A stretch of DNA of 64,000 nucleotides from 2-02-FULL-55-14 sp964581115. GTDB taxonomy: Bacteria > Bacteroidota > Ignavibacteria > UBA10030. The notes beneath the pieces were generated by a model, which had not been told where the DNA came from, made no database searches, and saw only the letters and a program-made list of their open reading frames with translations. Below, piece after piece: positions 24,706-34,927 of this stretch. The translations under genes and the position numbers were made by a program. Each line of letters begins with the position of its first letter. Position 1 is the stretch's first letter. The DNA is taken from the NCBI GenBank assembly GCA_964581115.1, contig CAZOMY010000002.1, forward strand, positions 1 through 64,000, given 5' to 3'.

Positions 24706-27700
24706 ATGAGGTCCGTGCGTATCCCCTCGACCATATCGATCCTGTTCTTCGCAGTTGTCACGGTGTCCGCCGGCGAGGCCTTCCCGCCTTCCTCGGACGT
24801 TCCCATCTCGCTCTGGCAGACAGCGCCGCGCGATTCGATCCCGTCGCGAAGCGCCCTGACGTCCGGGCCGACGAATCGAAGGAAGCGCGCGCTCCAACGC
24901 CGGTCGATGCGGTCGGAGAGCTTCCTCCCGGCCGATACCCTGTCGGTGCGAAAGAAGGACGAGCGGCCGCTGATCGACTCGACCGCCAGGGTCCGGCAGT
25001 TCCTGCACGACCGACGCGACGCTGTGTCGGCCATCGAACGCCTCGAACCGGAACATCATCTGTATCTCCGCGATCCATCGGCGGCCCGTCTCGAAGCGAA
25101 GCTCGACACGACGGAGTGGATGTACACCGTCAGGCATCTTCTTGGTACGATGGATCTGCGAGCTCCCGTTATCCTTCCCTTCGAAGAATACACTCGGCTT
25201 CGTCTTGACTATACCATCCGGACCAACTGGGCCAAGCTGGTGGAGGCGACGGGCTACCAGGCCGCCAAGAAGGAGGGTTTGAGCGAGCTCTTCGGCAAGG
25301 TGACGAACATCGAGATCCCCGTACCGAAGAACCCGCTGTTCAGCATTTTCGGTCCGAACATCATCCGACTGCAGATCAACGGCTCTGTCAACATCCATGC
25401 CGCGTTCCGGAACACGAAAAGCGACCAGTTCATTGCGAGTCCGCTCGGACAGTCGCGCAACGAGCCCGATTTCAATCAAGAGGTGCAGGTCACGCTGCGG
25501 GGGGAGATCGGCGACAAGCTCAAGATCAACGCCGACTGGAACACGCAGCGGACGTTCGAATACGAGAATCAACTGAAGGTGCGCTATACGGGCTACGAGG
25601 ATGAGATGGTCCAGTACATCGAGGCCGGCAACGTCTCCCTGCCGACCTCTTCGGCCTTCATACCTCCGAGCGCCGCGCTGTTCGGCATCAAAGCGGGCTT
25701 CCAGCTCGGACCGCTTCGCCTGACGACCGTCGCGTCGCAGAAGAAGGGTCAGATCAAGGAATTGACCGTCTCCGGGGGCGCTCGTCCGACGCCATTCGAG
25801 CGGCGGATGGTCGACTACAGCCGCGATCACTTCTTCGTCGATGTGGCGTACATCGGCAACTATGAACGGATCTACAACCGGATCCCGGCGGAGCCCGACC
25901 CGTTCCTCCAGATCCAGGAGATGGAAGTGTGGGTTTCCAGCACGACCACGTTCGACGCGAAGGAGCGGAACATCGTCGCCTTCATGAGCCTTGATTCGGT
26001 CCGGGCCAAGCAGGGGAGCGACGCTGAGCGGTCCAAGGAGTACGGCGAGATCAAGGGTGAGGTCGATGTGGGCAAGTACGTTCCGCTCGTCGAGAATGTC
26101 GACTACACCTTCGAGCCGAACGCCGGCATCATCACCATCAACAAGCCGCTCCAGCGCGACCAGGCCGTCGCGGTGGCCTACCGGTTGCAGTTGGGGGGAT
26201 CGGCCGGCCAGATCGGGAACTTCGGGTCGCGTGATACGGCGACGGCCAAGAAGCTGGTCATGAAGTTGGTGAGGCCGAGGAACCTTGAGCCCGAGCATCG
26301 GACGGCGTGGAGCCTCATGTTGAAGAACCGGTATGCGCTCGGCGGACGAGGGGTCAAGAAGGAGGGGTTCGAGTTCAAGATCGAGTACCGCGTCTCCGGC
26401 TCCCCCTGGATCCAGGACGTTCTTCCGCAGAACGTCAACCTGCTCGAACTGTTCGGCCTGGACCGGTACCTTGCGGACGGCACCGCCGGAAACGACAAGA
26501 CCTTCGACTACATTCCGCGCATCACGATCGACGAGCAGCGCGGCGAGATCATCTTTCCGTTCGTCGAACCGTTCCGCGATTCGACGATCGAGAGGTTCTT
26601 GCTGGCGAGGGGCCTGAGCCCGGCCGACGCGAAAGTGTACGCCGATTCATTCTCCTTCAACGCCCTGTACGATACGACGTACAACGGAGCGCTGAATCAT
26701 CCGCGCAACCAGGTCTATCAGTTCGTCGGCACCATCACTCCCTCGACGGCCTCCACCTACAGCCTCGGGTTCAACATCGTCGAAGGAAGCGTGGAGGTGG
26801 TCGTCGACGGACAACGCGCGGCCGCGAACGTCGACTACACGGTCGACTACATCACGGGTATCGTGACGATCAAGAACCAGACGCTCCTCGTACCCGGACG
26901 GAATCTGCAGATCCGGTATGAGGCGAACGACCTCTTCCAGTTGGCGTCGAAGTCGCTCGTCGGGGCTCGCGGCGAAGTGGACCTGGGGAAGAACTCGTCG
27001 ATGGGCTTCACGATCATGAATCTGAACCAGCAGTCGTTGTCGGACAAGGTTCGGATCGGTGAAGAGCCGACGAGCAACACGATCATGGGCATCGACGGAC
27101 AGACGGTGCTCGAAGTTCCGTTCGTGACCAAGGCGCTGAACTGGATCCCCGGCGTGAGGACGATCGCCCCTTCGACCGTGTCGATGCGGGGGGAGGCCGC
27201 CTACATTTCTCCCGATCCGAACACGCGCAAGAGCGTCATTCCACAGGACGGCGGCAGCGGCATCGCGTACATCGACGACTTCGAAGGAGCCCGCCGGACG
27301 ATCCCCCTCGGCGTAGCCTTCACGGCCTGGCGCGACGCCAGCCCCCCCTTCTTTTCGCCGGAGCTTGACCCGATGCTGTTCCCGTCGGGCGCCGACACGA
27401 TCATCTCCGCGGGTCTGATCGGCCTGATGCCCGATACGCTCCGTATGCATCACAAGGGCAGGCTGGTGTGGTTCAACGTCCTACCGAGCGATGTCTATGT
27501 GCAGGACATCTGGGGTGACCGCAGGAGCGTCGCGCGAGGCCAGGAGCAGGTGAGCGTCCTCAACCTGTTCTTCCGACCGACCGAACGCGGCCCGTTCAAC
27601 TATTCGCTCGACCTCGAAGGGACCCTCCAGGCGCAGCCCGCGCGATCGTGGGGCGGCATCCAGAGGACGATGGGAACAACCGCCTCGAACCTGCTCGATG

Positions 27701-30700
27701 AGAACATCAACTTCATCGAGATGTGGGTGAACATCTACGAGACCGGGCCCGGCGCTAAACTGCGCATCGACCTCGGATACGTCAGCGAGGACGTCATTCC
27801 GAACCGCGAACTGGACACCGAGGACGGACTCGACGGCGGTATTATCAACGGCATCCTCAATCCGAAAGTGGAGGACGTCGGCCTCGACCGGCTGCGCGAC
27901 GACGAGGAGCGGGCGCAGTTCGCCGCCTTCCTGGCCAAGTATCCGCAGTACGACGCCGATCCATCGGGCGACAACTGGTCCAGACCGCCGGTCGGCCTTG
28001 AACAGTTCCTGACGGGTGACGTTGCGCTCGCGTACGGGCCGGGCAACGGCACGGAGAACAGCTCCGGAAGTGAGTTGGGGAGCCGATTCCCCGATTCCGA
28101 GGATATCAACGGGAATAACAACCTTGACCGGGTCAACGGCTACTTCGAATATGAGATCCCGCTCGACACCGGCGACGCCGGCTTCACGCGCTACGTCGTC
28201 GGAAGCGGATTGAACGGTTGGTACCAGTTACGCCTGCCGCTGAATCAGGTGCGGCGCACGATCGGCCAGGCGACCTTCACAAACATCGAATCGGTACGGA
28301 TGTGGGTGGGCGGCACGGCATCCGATGTGCTCCTCCGCATCGCCGAAATGAATCTCGTCGGCAACCAGTGGGAAGAGGTCAGGCGGAATGACCCGACGTT
28401 CAAGGTCTCGACGGTCAACTTCGAGGACAATCCTTCCTACACGATCCCCCCGGGTGTTCAGCGCGAACGCGACCGTACGCGGCCCGACGAGGAGGTGTAC
28501 GGAAACGAGCAATCGCTGAACCTTGTCCTGAACGGCGTGAACGACGGTGAGAACCGGCAGGCGGTGAAGCGCTATGCCATCCGCCCGCTCGATCTGTTCA
28601 ATTACCGTGCGATGAAGATGTTCGTCCATGGCGAGGAGCGGCTTGGTCTCACCTTCCGCTACATCGACTCCACGAACTACGACGCCGAGCTTTTTATCCG
28701 ATTCGGGACCGATTCACTCAACTTCTACGAATATCGCGCCCCCATCCGCCCCGGATGGGACCCGCTCAACGATATCACGATCCGGTTCGCCGACCTCAGC
28801 GCGATCAAGCTGGTACGCGACAGCGCCGGGGCACCCACGGCCCGCGTGCCCGTCCCCGGAGGACCTCCCGGCGCCACCTACCAGATCCGTGGCGAGCCCA
28901 CGCTCAACCGCGTGACGACGATCTACATCGGGGTCGAGAATCCTGCGGGAAAAGGGGCGGCGCAGCTCAACGGCGAAGTGTGGGTCAACGAACTCCGCCT
29001 CACGGACGTTGACGACACGCCCGGCTGGGCCTACCGTATGGAGACGTCGATCCGGTTCGCCGACATCGCCGCCGTCCAGTTCTCGATGCAGAAGCGCGAC
29101 CCGTTCTTTCACGGCATCGAGGAGCGATTCGGGTCGCGCATGGACCGGTCCGATTGGAATCTCTCCGCCAACATCAGCCTGGAGAAGTTCCTGCCCGACA
29201 GTTGGCAGGGAACCCAACTCGGCGTGAGCTACTCGCACGTCGAGGGCCTGGCCAAGCCCCGGTATCTGCCGGGGACGGACGTGCTTGTCTCCGAAGCGGC
29301 CGAGCAGATCGATTCTGACACGTCGACGACAAGAAAGCGATTGGCTCCGACGGGGCAGGAGCTTCTCGTGCAATCGCAGGACCTCTCGGTCACGGAGACG
29401 TACGCCGTTCCGTCCGTTCGACTGGCCGTGCCTCTTCAGACATGGCTTGTGACGGAGACGATCAACCGAATGACGTTCGGGTTCTCCTACACGAGCAGCG
29501 TTCGACGCAGTCCGACCGTCCGGACCTCCTCGTCGTGGTCGTGGAACGCCCGTTTCGGTTATGCCCTGCCCCTCAGCCCCGAGTCATATGTCACGCCCTT
29601 CGGTTCGTTCGGCGAGACCTTTCTGCTGTCGGTTTGGAAGCAGACGAAGGTCTATTATGCCCCCCGGCAGATCTCCATGTCCGCCGCTTTGACGAGGGCC
29701 CAGAGCCGCAACCAGGCCAGGAATCAGGCGCAGGAGAATCCGATCAATCGTACCTTCGGCGCCCAGCGTTCGCTTCAATTCAACTGGCCTCTCATCGAGG
29801 GCGGGCTGCTGAGTCCGCAGTTCGACTACCAGGTGGACATCAGCAGCAACATGAGTCATCTGGAGCTGGACCGGTTCGGACAACAACGGTCGCTTGCCGA
29901 CATTTTGCACGACGCGCTGTTGGGCGAGAAGCCCCTGTCGTTCGGGTTCGACACGCAGTATGGACAGACCATCAGCCTGAGCACCAAGCCTGTCCTGCCG
30001 AAGATGTGGATGATCGATCGTATCTTCACCCCGTCATTCCGGTACAGCAGCCGGTACGACTGGAGTCGCAATCTGCAGGCCGGAGATCTGGGGCGCTCGG
30101 CGGGATGGAACGCCAGCATCTCGATGGGCCTCAACATCAATCTCCAGATGATCGGCGACCAGGTGTGGGGACCGGCGAAGGATGTCTCCGTGCCGGCCCC
30201 AGGCGACACGACCGCGGGTCAACGCGGTCCGCTGGCGGCGCTTGACGCGCTCAGTCGCCTCATCCTCCGTACGGCGATCTTCGACTTCGAGCCGGTCAAT
30301 ATCACCTTCACGCAGGTCAACACGTCGCAGAACAACGGCGTGCTCGGTCGTCCCGGATTCGGCAACCTCTTCGCGCGCGTGCCGTTCATTCAGTCGTCGC
30401 TTCCCGAGAACGGTCCTTCGTTGTTGTATCAGCTGGGCCTCTCGTCCGACCCCCATGGCGACGTCATTGTTGGGACGAAGGGGAGCTTTCCGTTCCTTCG
30501 GGGTTCGACCGTACGGGGTCTGCGTGCGCCGAGGGGCAACCTGACCGACGTCTTCTCGCAAACGAACAAGGTCGCGCTCAGGACGAGCCGCAAGCTGTGG
30601 CAAGGTGCGTCGCTCGATCTCACTTGGAACGTTTCGTGGTCATTCAACCGTAATCAAACGGTGTTGACCGACTCACTCGGGGTCCCTTCGGTGCAGGCGA

Positions 30701-31566
30701 GGACGATCAGCGGCGACGTCGATCGTTCGTTCTTTACGTTGCCTCCCGTCCTCATGTTCAAGCTGTTCAAGACCGGCGTTGAGGATGTGAACAATCGCTT
30801 CGAGGAATTGCGCGTTGATCTCAACGACAAACGGCCGGACGAGGTCAAGATCTCGCAAGCCTTCGAGGAAGGGATGGAGGCGCTGCCGATCATGGCCCGC
30901 ATCCTGGGGTCGTTCGCGCCGCGCGCCAACTGGTCCTTCCGATGGGACGGGCTCGAGAAGCTTGTGCTGTTCAAGGGATGGGCGGAGAGGGTGAACTTCG
31001 ACCACGTCTATCAATCGAACTATCGCCGGCGGTGGCGTCTCTCGCCCGATGGGCAGGAAGTTGCCGACGGGCAGACGATCATGTACTCCTTCGCACCGCT
31101 GGCGGGCGTTAACATCAGCTTTAAGGAGGTCCTGAAGGGTAGGCTTTCGGCCCAGGTCCGCTACGGTACAACGACCTCATACGACCTGACGCCATCGGTC
31201 CTCAGCATCAGCGAGAGTTCGACCGAGGACATCTCGGTGTCGGCTTCGTACTCTCGACAGGGCTTTGAATTCCCGTTGTTCGGGCTGTCGCTGTCGAACG
31301 ACCTGATGACCACCCTGTCGTACACCTACAGCCGGAACGGAAGGAAACTCTACAACCTGAAGCAGGACTTCAACCCCGCCGGCCAGCCTCTCGACGGCTC
31401 AAGCCGCACGACAATCGAGCCGCGCATCCGCTATATCCTGAGTGCTCGGGTGACGGCGTCGCTGTATTACCGGTACAGCAAGGTAGCGCCCGACGCCGCC
31501 GGCTCAAAGATCACCGGCAACACCATCAATGAAGGGGGGCTCGATGTCCAGGTCTCCATTCAGTAG
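24706..31566 (+). CDS. sprA: Type IX secretion outer-membrane translocon SprA/Sov
   Basis: The 2286-residue product matches the giant SprA (Sov) family, the 36-strand outer-membrane pore of the type IX secretion system. A signal peptide (about 1-24) is followed by a DTTEWMYTVRHLLG region. Repeated barrel and insert motifs follow, such as NIRIQING-type NIIRLQINGSVNIH, KLKINADWNTQRTFEYENQL, KVRYTGYEDEMVQYIEAGNV, RGEAAYISPDP, GSGIAYIDDFEGAR and WVNELRLTDVD. These are family hallmarks. The ATG at 24706 follows AGAAGG at 24691-24696 and starts the signal peptide; a GTG at 24652 adds 18 residues without obvious purpose. The end overlaps the next gene by 23 bases. SprA passes folded cargo with C-terminal sorting domains. 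Confidence 0.95.
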   Translation: MRSVRIPSTISILFFAVVTVSAGEAFPPSSDVPISLWQTAPRDSIPSRSALTSGPTNRRKRALQRRSMRSESFLPADTLSVRKKDERPLIDSTARVRQFLHDRRDAVSAIERLEPEHHLYLRDPSAARLEAKLDTTEWMYTVRHLLGTMDLRAPVILPFEEYTRLRLDYTIRTNWAKLVEATGYQAAKKEGLSELFGKVTNIEIPVPKNPLFSIFGPNIIRLQINGSVNIHAAFRNTKSDQFIASPLGQSRNEPDFNQEVQVTLRGEIGDKLKINADWNTQRTFEYENQLKVRYTGYEDEMVQYIEAGNVSLPTSSAFIPPSAALFGIKAGFQLGPLRLTTVASQKKGQIKELTVSGGARPTPFERRMVDYSRDHFFVDVAYIGNYERIYNRIPAEPDPFLQIQEMEVWVSSTTTFDAKERNIVAFMSLDSVRAKQGSDAERSKEYGEIKGEVDVGKYVPLVENVDYTFEPNAGIITINKPLQRDQAVAVAYRLQLGGSAGQIGNFGSRDTATAKKLVMKLVRPRNLEPEHRTAWSLMLKNRYALGGRGVKKEGFEFKIEYRVSGSPWIQDVLPQNVNLLELFGLDRYLADGTAGNDKTFDYIPRITIDEQRGEIIFPFVEPFRDSTIERFLLARGLSPADAKVYADSFSFNALYDTTYNGALNHPRNQVYQFVGTITPSTASTYSLGFNIVEGSVEVVVDGQRAAANVDYTVDYITGIVTIKNQTLLVPGRNLQIRYEANDLFQLASKSLVGARGEVDLGKNSSMGFTIMNLNQQSLSDKVRIGEEPTSNTIMGIDGQTVLEVPFVTKALNWIPGVRTIAPSTVSMRGEAAYISPDPNTRKSVIPQDGGSGIAYIDDFEGARRTIPLGVAFTAWRDASPPFFSPELDPMLFPSGADTIISAGLIGLMPDTLRMHHKGRLVWFNVLPSDVYVQDIWGDRRSVARGQEQVSVLNLFFRPTERGPFNYSLDLEGTLQAQPARSWGGIQRTMGTTASNLLDENINFIEMWVNIYETGPGAKLRIDLGYVSEDVIPNRELDTEDGLDGGIINGILNPKVEDVGLDRLRDDEERAQFAAFLAKYPQYDADPSGDNWSRPPVGLEQFLTGDVALAYGPGNGTENSSGSELGSRFPDSEDINGNNNLDRVNGYFEYEIPLDTGDAGFTRYVVGSGLNGWYQLRLPLNQVRRTIGQATFTNIESVRMWVGGTASDVLLRIAEMNLVGNQWEEVRRNDPTFKVSTVNFEDNPSYTIPPGVQRERDRTRPDEEVYGNEQSLNLVLNGVNDGENRQAVKRYAIRPLDLFNYRAMKMFVHGEERLGLTFRYIDSTNYDAELFIRFGTDSLNFYEYRAPIRPGWDPLNDITIRFADLSAIKLVRDSAGAPTARVPVPGGPPGATYQIRGEPTLNRVTTIYIGVENPAGKGAAQLNGEVWVNELRLTDVDDTPGWAYRMETSIRFADIAAVQFSMQKRDPFFHGIEERFGSRMDRSDWNLSANISLEKFLPDSWQGTQLGVSYSHVEGLAKPRYLPGTDVLVSEAAEQIDSDTSTTRKRLAPTGQELLVQSQDLSVTETYAVPSVRLAVPLQTWLVTETINRMTFGFSYTSSVRRSPTVRTSSSWSWNARFGYALPLSPESYVTPFGSFGETFLLSVWKQTKVYYAPRQISMSAALTRAQSRNQARNQAQENPINRTFGAQRSLQFNWPLIEGGLLSPQFDYQVDISSNMSHLELDRFGQQRSLADILHDALLGEKPLSFGFDTQYGQTISLSTKPVLPKMWMIDRIFTPSFRYSSRYDWSRNLQAGDLGRSAGWNASISMGLNINLQMIGDQVWGPAKDVSVPAPGDTTAGQRGPLAALDALSRLILRTAIFDFEPVNITFTQVNTSQNNGVLGRPGFGNLFARVPFIQSSLPENGPSLLYQLGLSSDPHGDVIVGTKGSFPFLRGSTVRGLRAPRGNLTDVFSQTNKVALRTSRKLWQGASLDLTWNVSWSFNRNQTVLTDSLGVPSVQARTISGDVDRSFFTLPPVLMFKLFKTGVEDVNNRFEELRVDLNDKRPDEVKISQAFEEGMEALPIMARILGSFAPRANWSFRWDGLEKLVLFKGWAERVNFDHVYQSNYRRRWRLSPDGQEVADGQTIMYSFAPLAGVNISFKEVLKGRLSAQVRYGTTTSYDLTPSVLSISESSTEDISVSASYSRQGFEFPLFGLSLSNDLMTTLSYTYSRNGRKLYNLKQDFNPAGQPLDGSSRTTIEPRIRYILSARVTASLYYRYSKVAPDAAGSKITGNTINEGGLDVQVSIQ

Positions 31567-32188
31567 GTCCATGGCCGGAAGTGCGACACTCGCGCTGTAC
31601 CTGGGCGGCTGCGCCTCATCCGGCCTTCCACAGAACGCCGAGGTTCTGCCGTCGGGCGCGTCGGCAGGAGCTATCAAGCTTGCCCGTGCTGGCAGCGGAC
31701 TGCAGGTGCTCGCGACCCACCGACGCGGCGTGGCTACGTCGGTCGATGTTGGCGTCGATGCAGGACCCTTGATGCTGAACGTGGACCCGAAGGTGCAGGT
31801 CCTCGACGGAGCGATCGATGTCGCGATCGTCCGGCCCCACTCGTGCAACCTCAATCGTCGAGACGCCTCGTACGGCAACGACGAGAAGTCATGGGTGCGT
31901 TCTGGGATCGCGGGCACTCATCCTGCATTGATCATTGGTATGGGGCAACTCTATGCCGCCGCGTCAGGGTCATACTGTCACACCAGGTCCGGTTGGCAAC
32001 CGGCCGGAATGCGCACGGAGGTCCTCTCGCCTCAGCGGCATTTGTACGGGATCACCCTCGGCGGTCAGTCCGAGTCTGGCGTCTTGGATTCCTCCCGGAT
32101 CGCAGCCGAAGTGAGCTTGATGCGCTTTTCCGGATGGCGAACGCAGGTGATGCCTTCCCAGTCGCTGCAGTTTCCTTTGAGCTTCTGA
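31544..32188 (+). CDS. Putative lipoprotein downstream of SprA
   Basis: The 214-residue product begins with an Arg-containing signal and lipobox YLGGC near residue 22, so it is probably lipidated. I do not recognise the mature sequence. It contains many Gly, Ala and Val strands and scattered Cys, Arg and His. The ATG at 31544 follows a GGGGGG tract inside the sprA coding end, overlapping by 23 bases, so translation is probably coupled to sprA. It could be a T9SS accessory lipoprotein by position only. Codon usage looks somewhat less regular than in sprA, so I keep confidence moderate. Confidence 0.6.
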   Translation: MSRSPFSRSMAGSATLALYLGGCASSGLPQNAEVLPSGASAGAIKLARAGSGLQVLATHRRGVATSVDVGVDAGPLMLNVDPKVQVLDGAIDVAIVRPHSCNLNRRDASYGNDEKSWVRSGIAGTHPALIIGMGQLYAAASGSYCHTRSGWQPAGMRTEVLSPQRHLYGITLGGQSESGVLDSSRIAAEVSLMRFSGWRTQVMPSQSLQFPLSF

Positions 32189-32208
32189 TGGGCTCAAGCG
32201 CCCTGTTC

Positions 32209-32240
32209 TTTGCATCCCGCGGCCATTGTGAGTATTTTTG
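32209..32240 (+). promoter_or_regulatory. Strong FCB-type promoter of porX
   Basis: TTTG (32209-32212), exactly 20 bases, then TATTTTTG (32233-32240). This is a full match to the Bacteroidota TTTG / TAnnTTTG consensus. Transcription would start about six bases before the ATG at 32253, giving an almost leaderless message. Confidence 0.7.
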
Positions 32241-32252
32241 ACCTGAACGCAA

Positions 32253-33815
32253 ATGGAAAACCGACGACGCATCCTTTGGGTCGATGACGAGATCGACATG
32301 CTCACGGCCCACGTGCGCCTGCTTGAACAGAAGGGCTACGTCGTCGAGACCGCCACGAACGGCGACGACGCACTGCAACTCGTGCGCGAGCGCTCGTACG
32401 ACCTCGTCTTCCTGGACGAAATGATGCCGGGCAAAGGGGGGCTCGCGGCGCTGAGCGAGATGAAAGAACTTGAGCCCTCTCTTCCTGTCATCATGGTGAC
32501 CAAGAACGAGGCCGAAAGCCTCATGGAAGAGGCCATCGGAAGCAAGATCACCGACTACCTCACGAAACCGGTCAATCCGAGCCAAATCTTGCTGGCCGTC
32601 AAGAAGATCTTCGACTCGAAGAAGATCGCCGGCGCCGTGATGTCGCGCGACTACGCCAAGGAGATCCAGAGCATCGCCCTGGCGCTCATGAATCCCCTCG
32701 ACGAACAGGACTGGATCGACTTGTACGTACGGCTGACGAACTGGGACAAGGAGCTTGACGACCATCCCGAGTTGGGCCTGCGGCAGACCGTGCTCGACCA
32801 GAAGCGCGAATGCAACGTAGAGTTCGCCAAGTTCGTCGAGCGCCGGTATCGAAGCTGGATCGCCGACCCGAAGCGGCCGGTGGCATTGTCGACCGACATT
32901 GTGGAGCGCCATGTCCTTCCGACCCTGGACGAAAAGACGTCGGTCTTCCTGTTCGTCATCGACTGCTTGCGGTATGACCAGTGGTTGGTGATGGAGGAGC
33001 TGTTGTCCGATTCGTTCTCGTTCGAACGTCACTTTTATTTTTCGATCCTGCCGACGGCGACGCCGTACTCACGGAACGCCATCTTCAGCGGCCTGTTCCC
33101 GAGTGAGTTGGAACAGCGGTTCCCCGACATCTGGCAGGCGGGGGAGGACGACGAAAGCAGCCGCAACCGCCATGAGGCCCAGTTGCTCCAGAAGCTGCTC
33201 GAGCGCAAGCGGGTGACGCTCAGGTCCGAGCCGAAGTATGTGAAGATCCTCGATGCGGAGTACGGGCGCCAGTTCGAGCAGAACATCCAGTCGTATGTCA
33301 ACAGCCGACTCACGGCCGTCGTCGTCAACTTCGTCGATATGCTCGCCCACGGCAGGTCCGACTCGCCGTTGCTCAAGGAGATCGCGCCCGACGAAGCGGC
33401 CTACCGGTCGTTGACGCGATCGTGGTTCCAGCATTCATCGCTGCTCGGCATGCTCCGCACCCTCGGACGCCAGAAGAACGTGAGGATCATACTGACGACC
33501 GACCATGGAAGCGTCCGTTGCATGCGCGGTTCAAAGGTCATCGGCGATCGTGAGGCCTCGACCAACCTGCGGTACAAGTACGGCCGCAATCTGAAGGTGG
33601 ACGACCGCCAGGCCGTGTTCGTCAAGAATCCGGCCGACTACCGTCTGCCGCGGTCGAGCGTGACCACCAACTACATACTGGCCAAAGAGGACTACTACTT
33701 CGTCTACCCGACGGACTACCACCGCTACCTCAGTCAGTATCGCGACAGTTTCCAACACGGCGGCATCTCGATGGAAGAGATGATCCTGCCGCTGATCATG
33801 CTGGAACCGAAGTGA
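32253..33815 (+). CDS. porX: Response regulator with PglZ domain, PorX type
   Basis: The 520-residue product has an N-terminal receiver (1-120) with acidic residues in WVDDEID, the phosphorylated Asp at 55 (LVFLDEMMPGKGG) and the Lys in DYLTKPVNPSQ. A helical linker follows, then a PglZ domain (about 210-515) of the alkaline-phosphatase fold with metal residues in FVIDCLRYDQW, TPYSRNAIFSGLFP, NFVDMLAHGRSD and LTTDHGS. PorX is the cytoplasmic regulator of the type IX system, acting with PorY and a sigma factor, and is reported to cleave oligonucleotides. Its place beside sprA supports this. The near-leaderless start lacks a ribosome-binding site. Confidence 0.92.
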   Translation: MENRRRILWVDDEIDMLTAHVRLLEQKGYVVETATNGDDALQLVRERSYDLVFLDEMMPGKGGLAALSEMKELEPSLPVIMVTKNEAESLMEEAIGSKITDYLTKPVNPSQILLAVKKIFDSKKIAGAVMSRDYAKEIQSIALALMNPLDEQDWIDLYVRLTNWDKELDDHPELGLRQTVLDQKRECNVEFAKFVERRYRSWIADPKRPVALSTDIVERHVLPTLDEKTSVFLFVIDCLRYDQWLVMEELLSDSFSFERHFYFSILPTATPYSRNAIFSGLFPSELEQRFPDIWQAGEDDESSRNRHEAQLLQKLLERKRVTLRSEPKYVKILDAEYGRQFEQNIQSYVNSRLTAVVVNFVDMLAHGRSDSPLLKEIAPDEAAYRSLTRSWFQHSSLLGMLRTLGRQKNVRIILTTDHGSVRCMRGSKVIGDREASTNLRYKYGRNLKVDDRQAVFVKNPADYRLPRSSVTTNYILAKEDYYFVYPTDYHRYLSQYRDSFQHGGISMEEMILPLIMLEPK

Positions 33816-34261
33816 CCTTGCGGATGACGACGCGGTCGGCCGACGAGACGGTCGCGGCCGGACAGGAGTTGGGACGGCGTCTGGTGCGGGGGGATTGCGT
33901 GGCCCTCGCCGGAACGCTTGGGGCCGGCAAGACGAGATTCGCACAGGGGGTCTGTCGGGCGTTCGACGTCCGCGAGCCGGTGACCAGTCCGACCTTCGTG
34001 CTGATGAATCGGTACGAGGGCCGCGCCGCTGACGGAACGGCCCTGTTCGTTCATCACTTCGACCTGTACCGCGTGACGGCTGAACAGGAACTGTACGACA
34101 TCGGGATGCCTGATTTCCTGACCGCGGGCGTGAGCCTGGTCGAATGGGCCGACCGGTTCCCCAGACTGCTTCCGACGCGTCGCTACGAGGTGCGGATGGA
34201 ATTGGGGGAAGAGCCCGACGTCCGCTGCATCGAGATCGTGCGGTTGGGAGATGCGGCATGA
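33812..34261 (+). CDS. tsaE: tRNA t6A synthesis ATPase TsaE
   Basis: The 149-residue product is the P-loop ATPase of the TsaBDE complex that makes N6-threonylcarbamoyladenosine on tRNAs reading ANN codons. Walker A is GTLGAGKTRF (about 32-41), followed by SPTFVLMNRYEG, HHFDLYRV and VEWADRF, all typical of TsaE. The GTG at 33812 overlaps the porX stop as GTGA; an ATG at 33824 is an alternative four codons later. The end overlaps tsaB by four bases. Confidence 0.93.
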   Translation: MTLRMTTRSADETVAAGQELGRRLVRGDCVALAGTLGAGKTRFAQGVCRAFDVREPVTSPTFVLMNRYEGRAADGTALFVHHFDLYRVTAEQELYDIGMPDFLTAGVSLVEWADRFPRLLPTRRYEVRMELGEEPDVRCIEIVRLGDAA

Positions 34262-34911
34262 CCGTCCTCGGCATCGAGACGGCCACGGCCATCTGTTCCG
34301 TCGGGCTTGCTGGCGGCGATCGGTCGGTCGGGCGCTCGATCCGAGAGGACAGGGTCCACTCGGAAAAGCTCCTGACGCTGATCGACGAGGTTCTTCGCGA
34401 GGCGTCGCTGTCGATCGGACAGGTCGATGGCATCGCCGTCTCCAGCGGACCGGGGTCGTTCACGGGATTGCGGATCGGCGTCAGCGCGGCGAAGGGTCTT
34501 GCCACGGCGACGTCCAAGCCGCTGATTGCCGTGCCGACCTTGACGGCCTGTGCGACAGCGGCACGGGCGGCGGGCCGATTGAGCTCGGGTGGATGGCTGG
34601 TCATGGATGCGCGGCAGGGCGAATGGTACGCGGCCGCTTGCGATGCGCAGGGAGTTGTCGGGCCGGTCACGATACTGCCGGAGGCCGACCTACGACGGTC
34701 GAGCGAAGGATGTGAAGTGATCTCCGATCGTCCGTCGGTCTTTCCGGATGCGTCTGTCGTTTCGGACCTTCTCGAGTTTCTCGACGGGCGCGTGGTGGCG
34801 GCGCTGGGTCGGGAGCGGCTCGAGCGTGGCGAGCGAGAGGATGTTGCGGCGTTCGAACCGATGTATCTGAAGGCTTTCGAGGTGCGCACCCCGCCGGCGC
34901 GGGGACGTTGA
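34258..34911 (+). CDS. tsaB: tRNA t6A synthesis protein TsaB
   Basis: The 217-residue product has the actin-like ASKHA fold of TsaB, the scaffold partner of TsaD in t6A formation. LGIETATAICSVGLA and the GPGSFTGLRIGVSAAKGLA motif are diagnostic. The start overlaps the tsaE stop as ATGA, so the pair is translationally coupled. The length is near the family average. TsaD, the catalytic partner, is not in this window. Confidence 0.93.
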   Translation: MTVLGIETATAICSVGLAGGDRSVGRSIREDRVHSEKLLTLIDEVLREASLSIGQVDGIAVSSGPGSFTGLRIGVSAAKGLATATSKPLIAVPTLTACATAARAAGRLSSGGWLVMDARQGEWYAAACDAQGVVGPVTILPEADLRRSSEGCEVISDRPSVFPDASVVSDLLEFLDGRVVAALGRERLERGEREDVAAFEPMYLKAFEVRTPPARGR

Positions 34912-34927
34912 GAACAAGGAGACACCC

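Noticed and set aside
24568..26298. 576-codon minus-strand frame
   Set aside because: Shadow of sprA caused by high G+C content.
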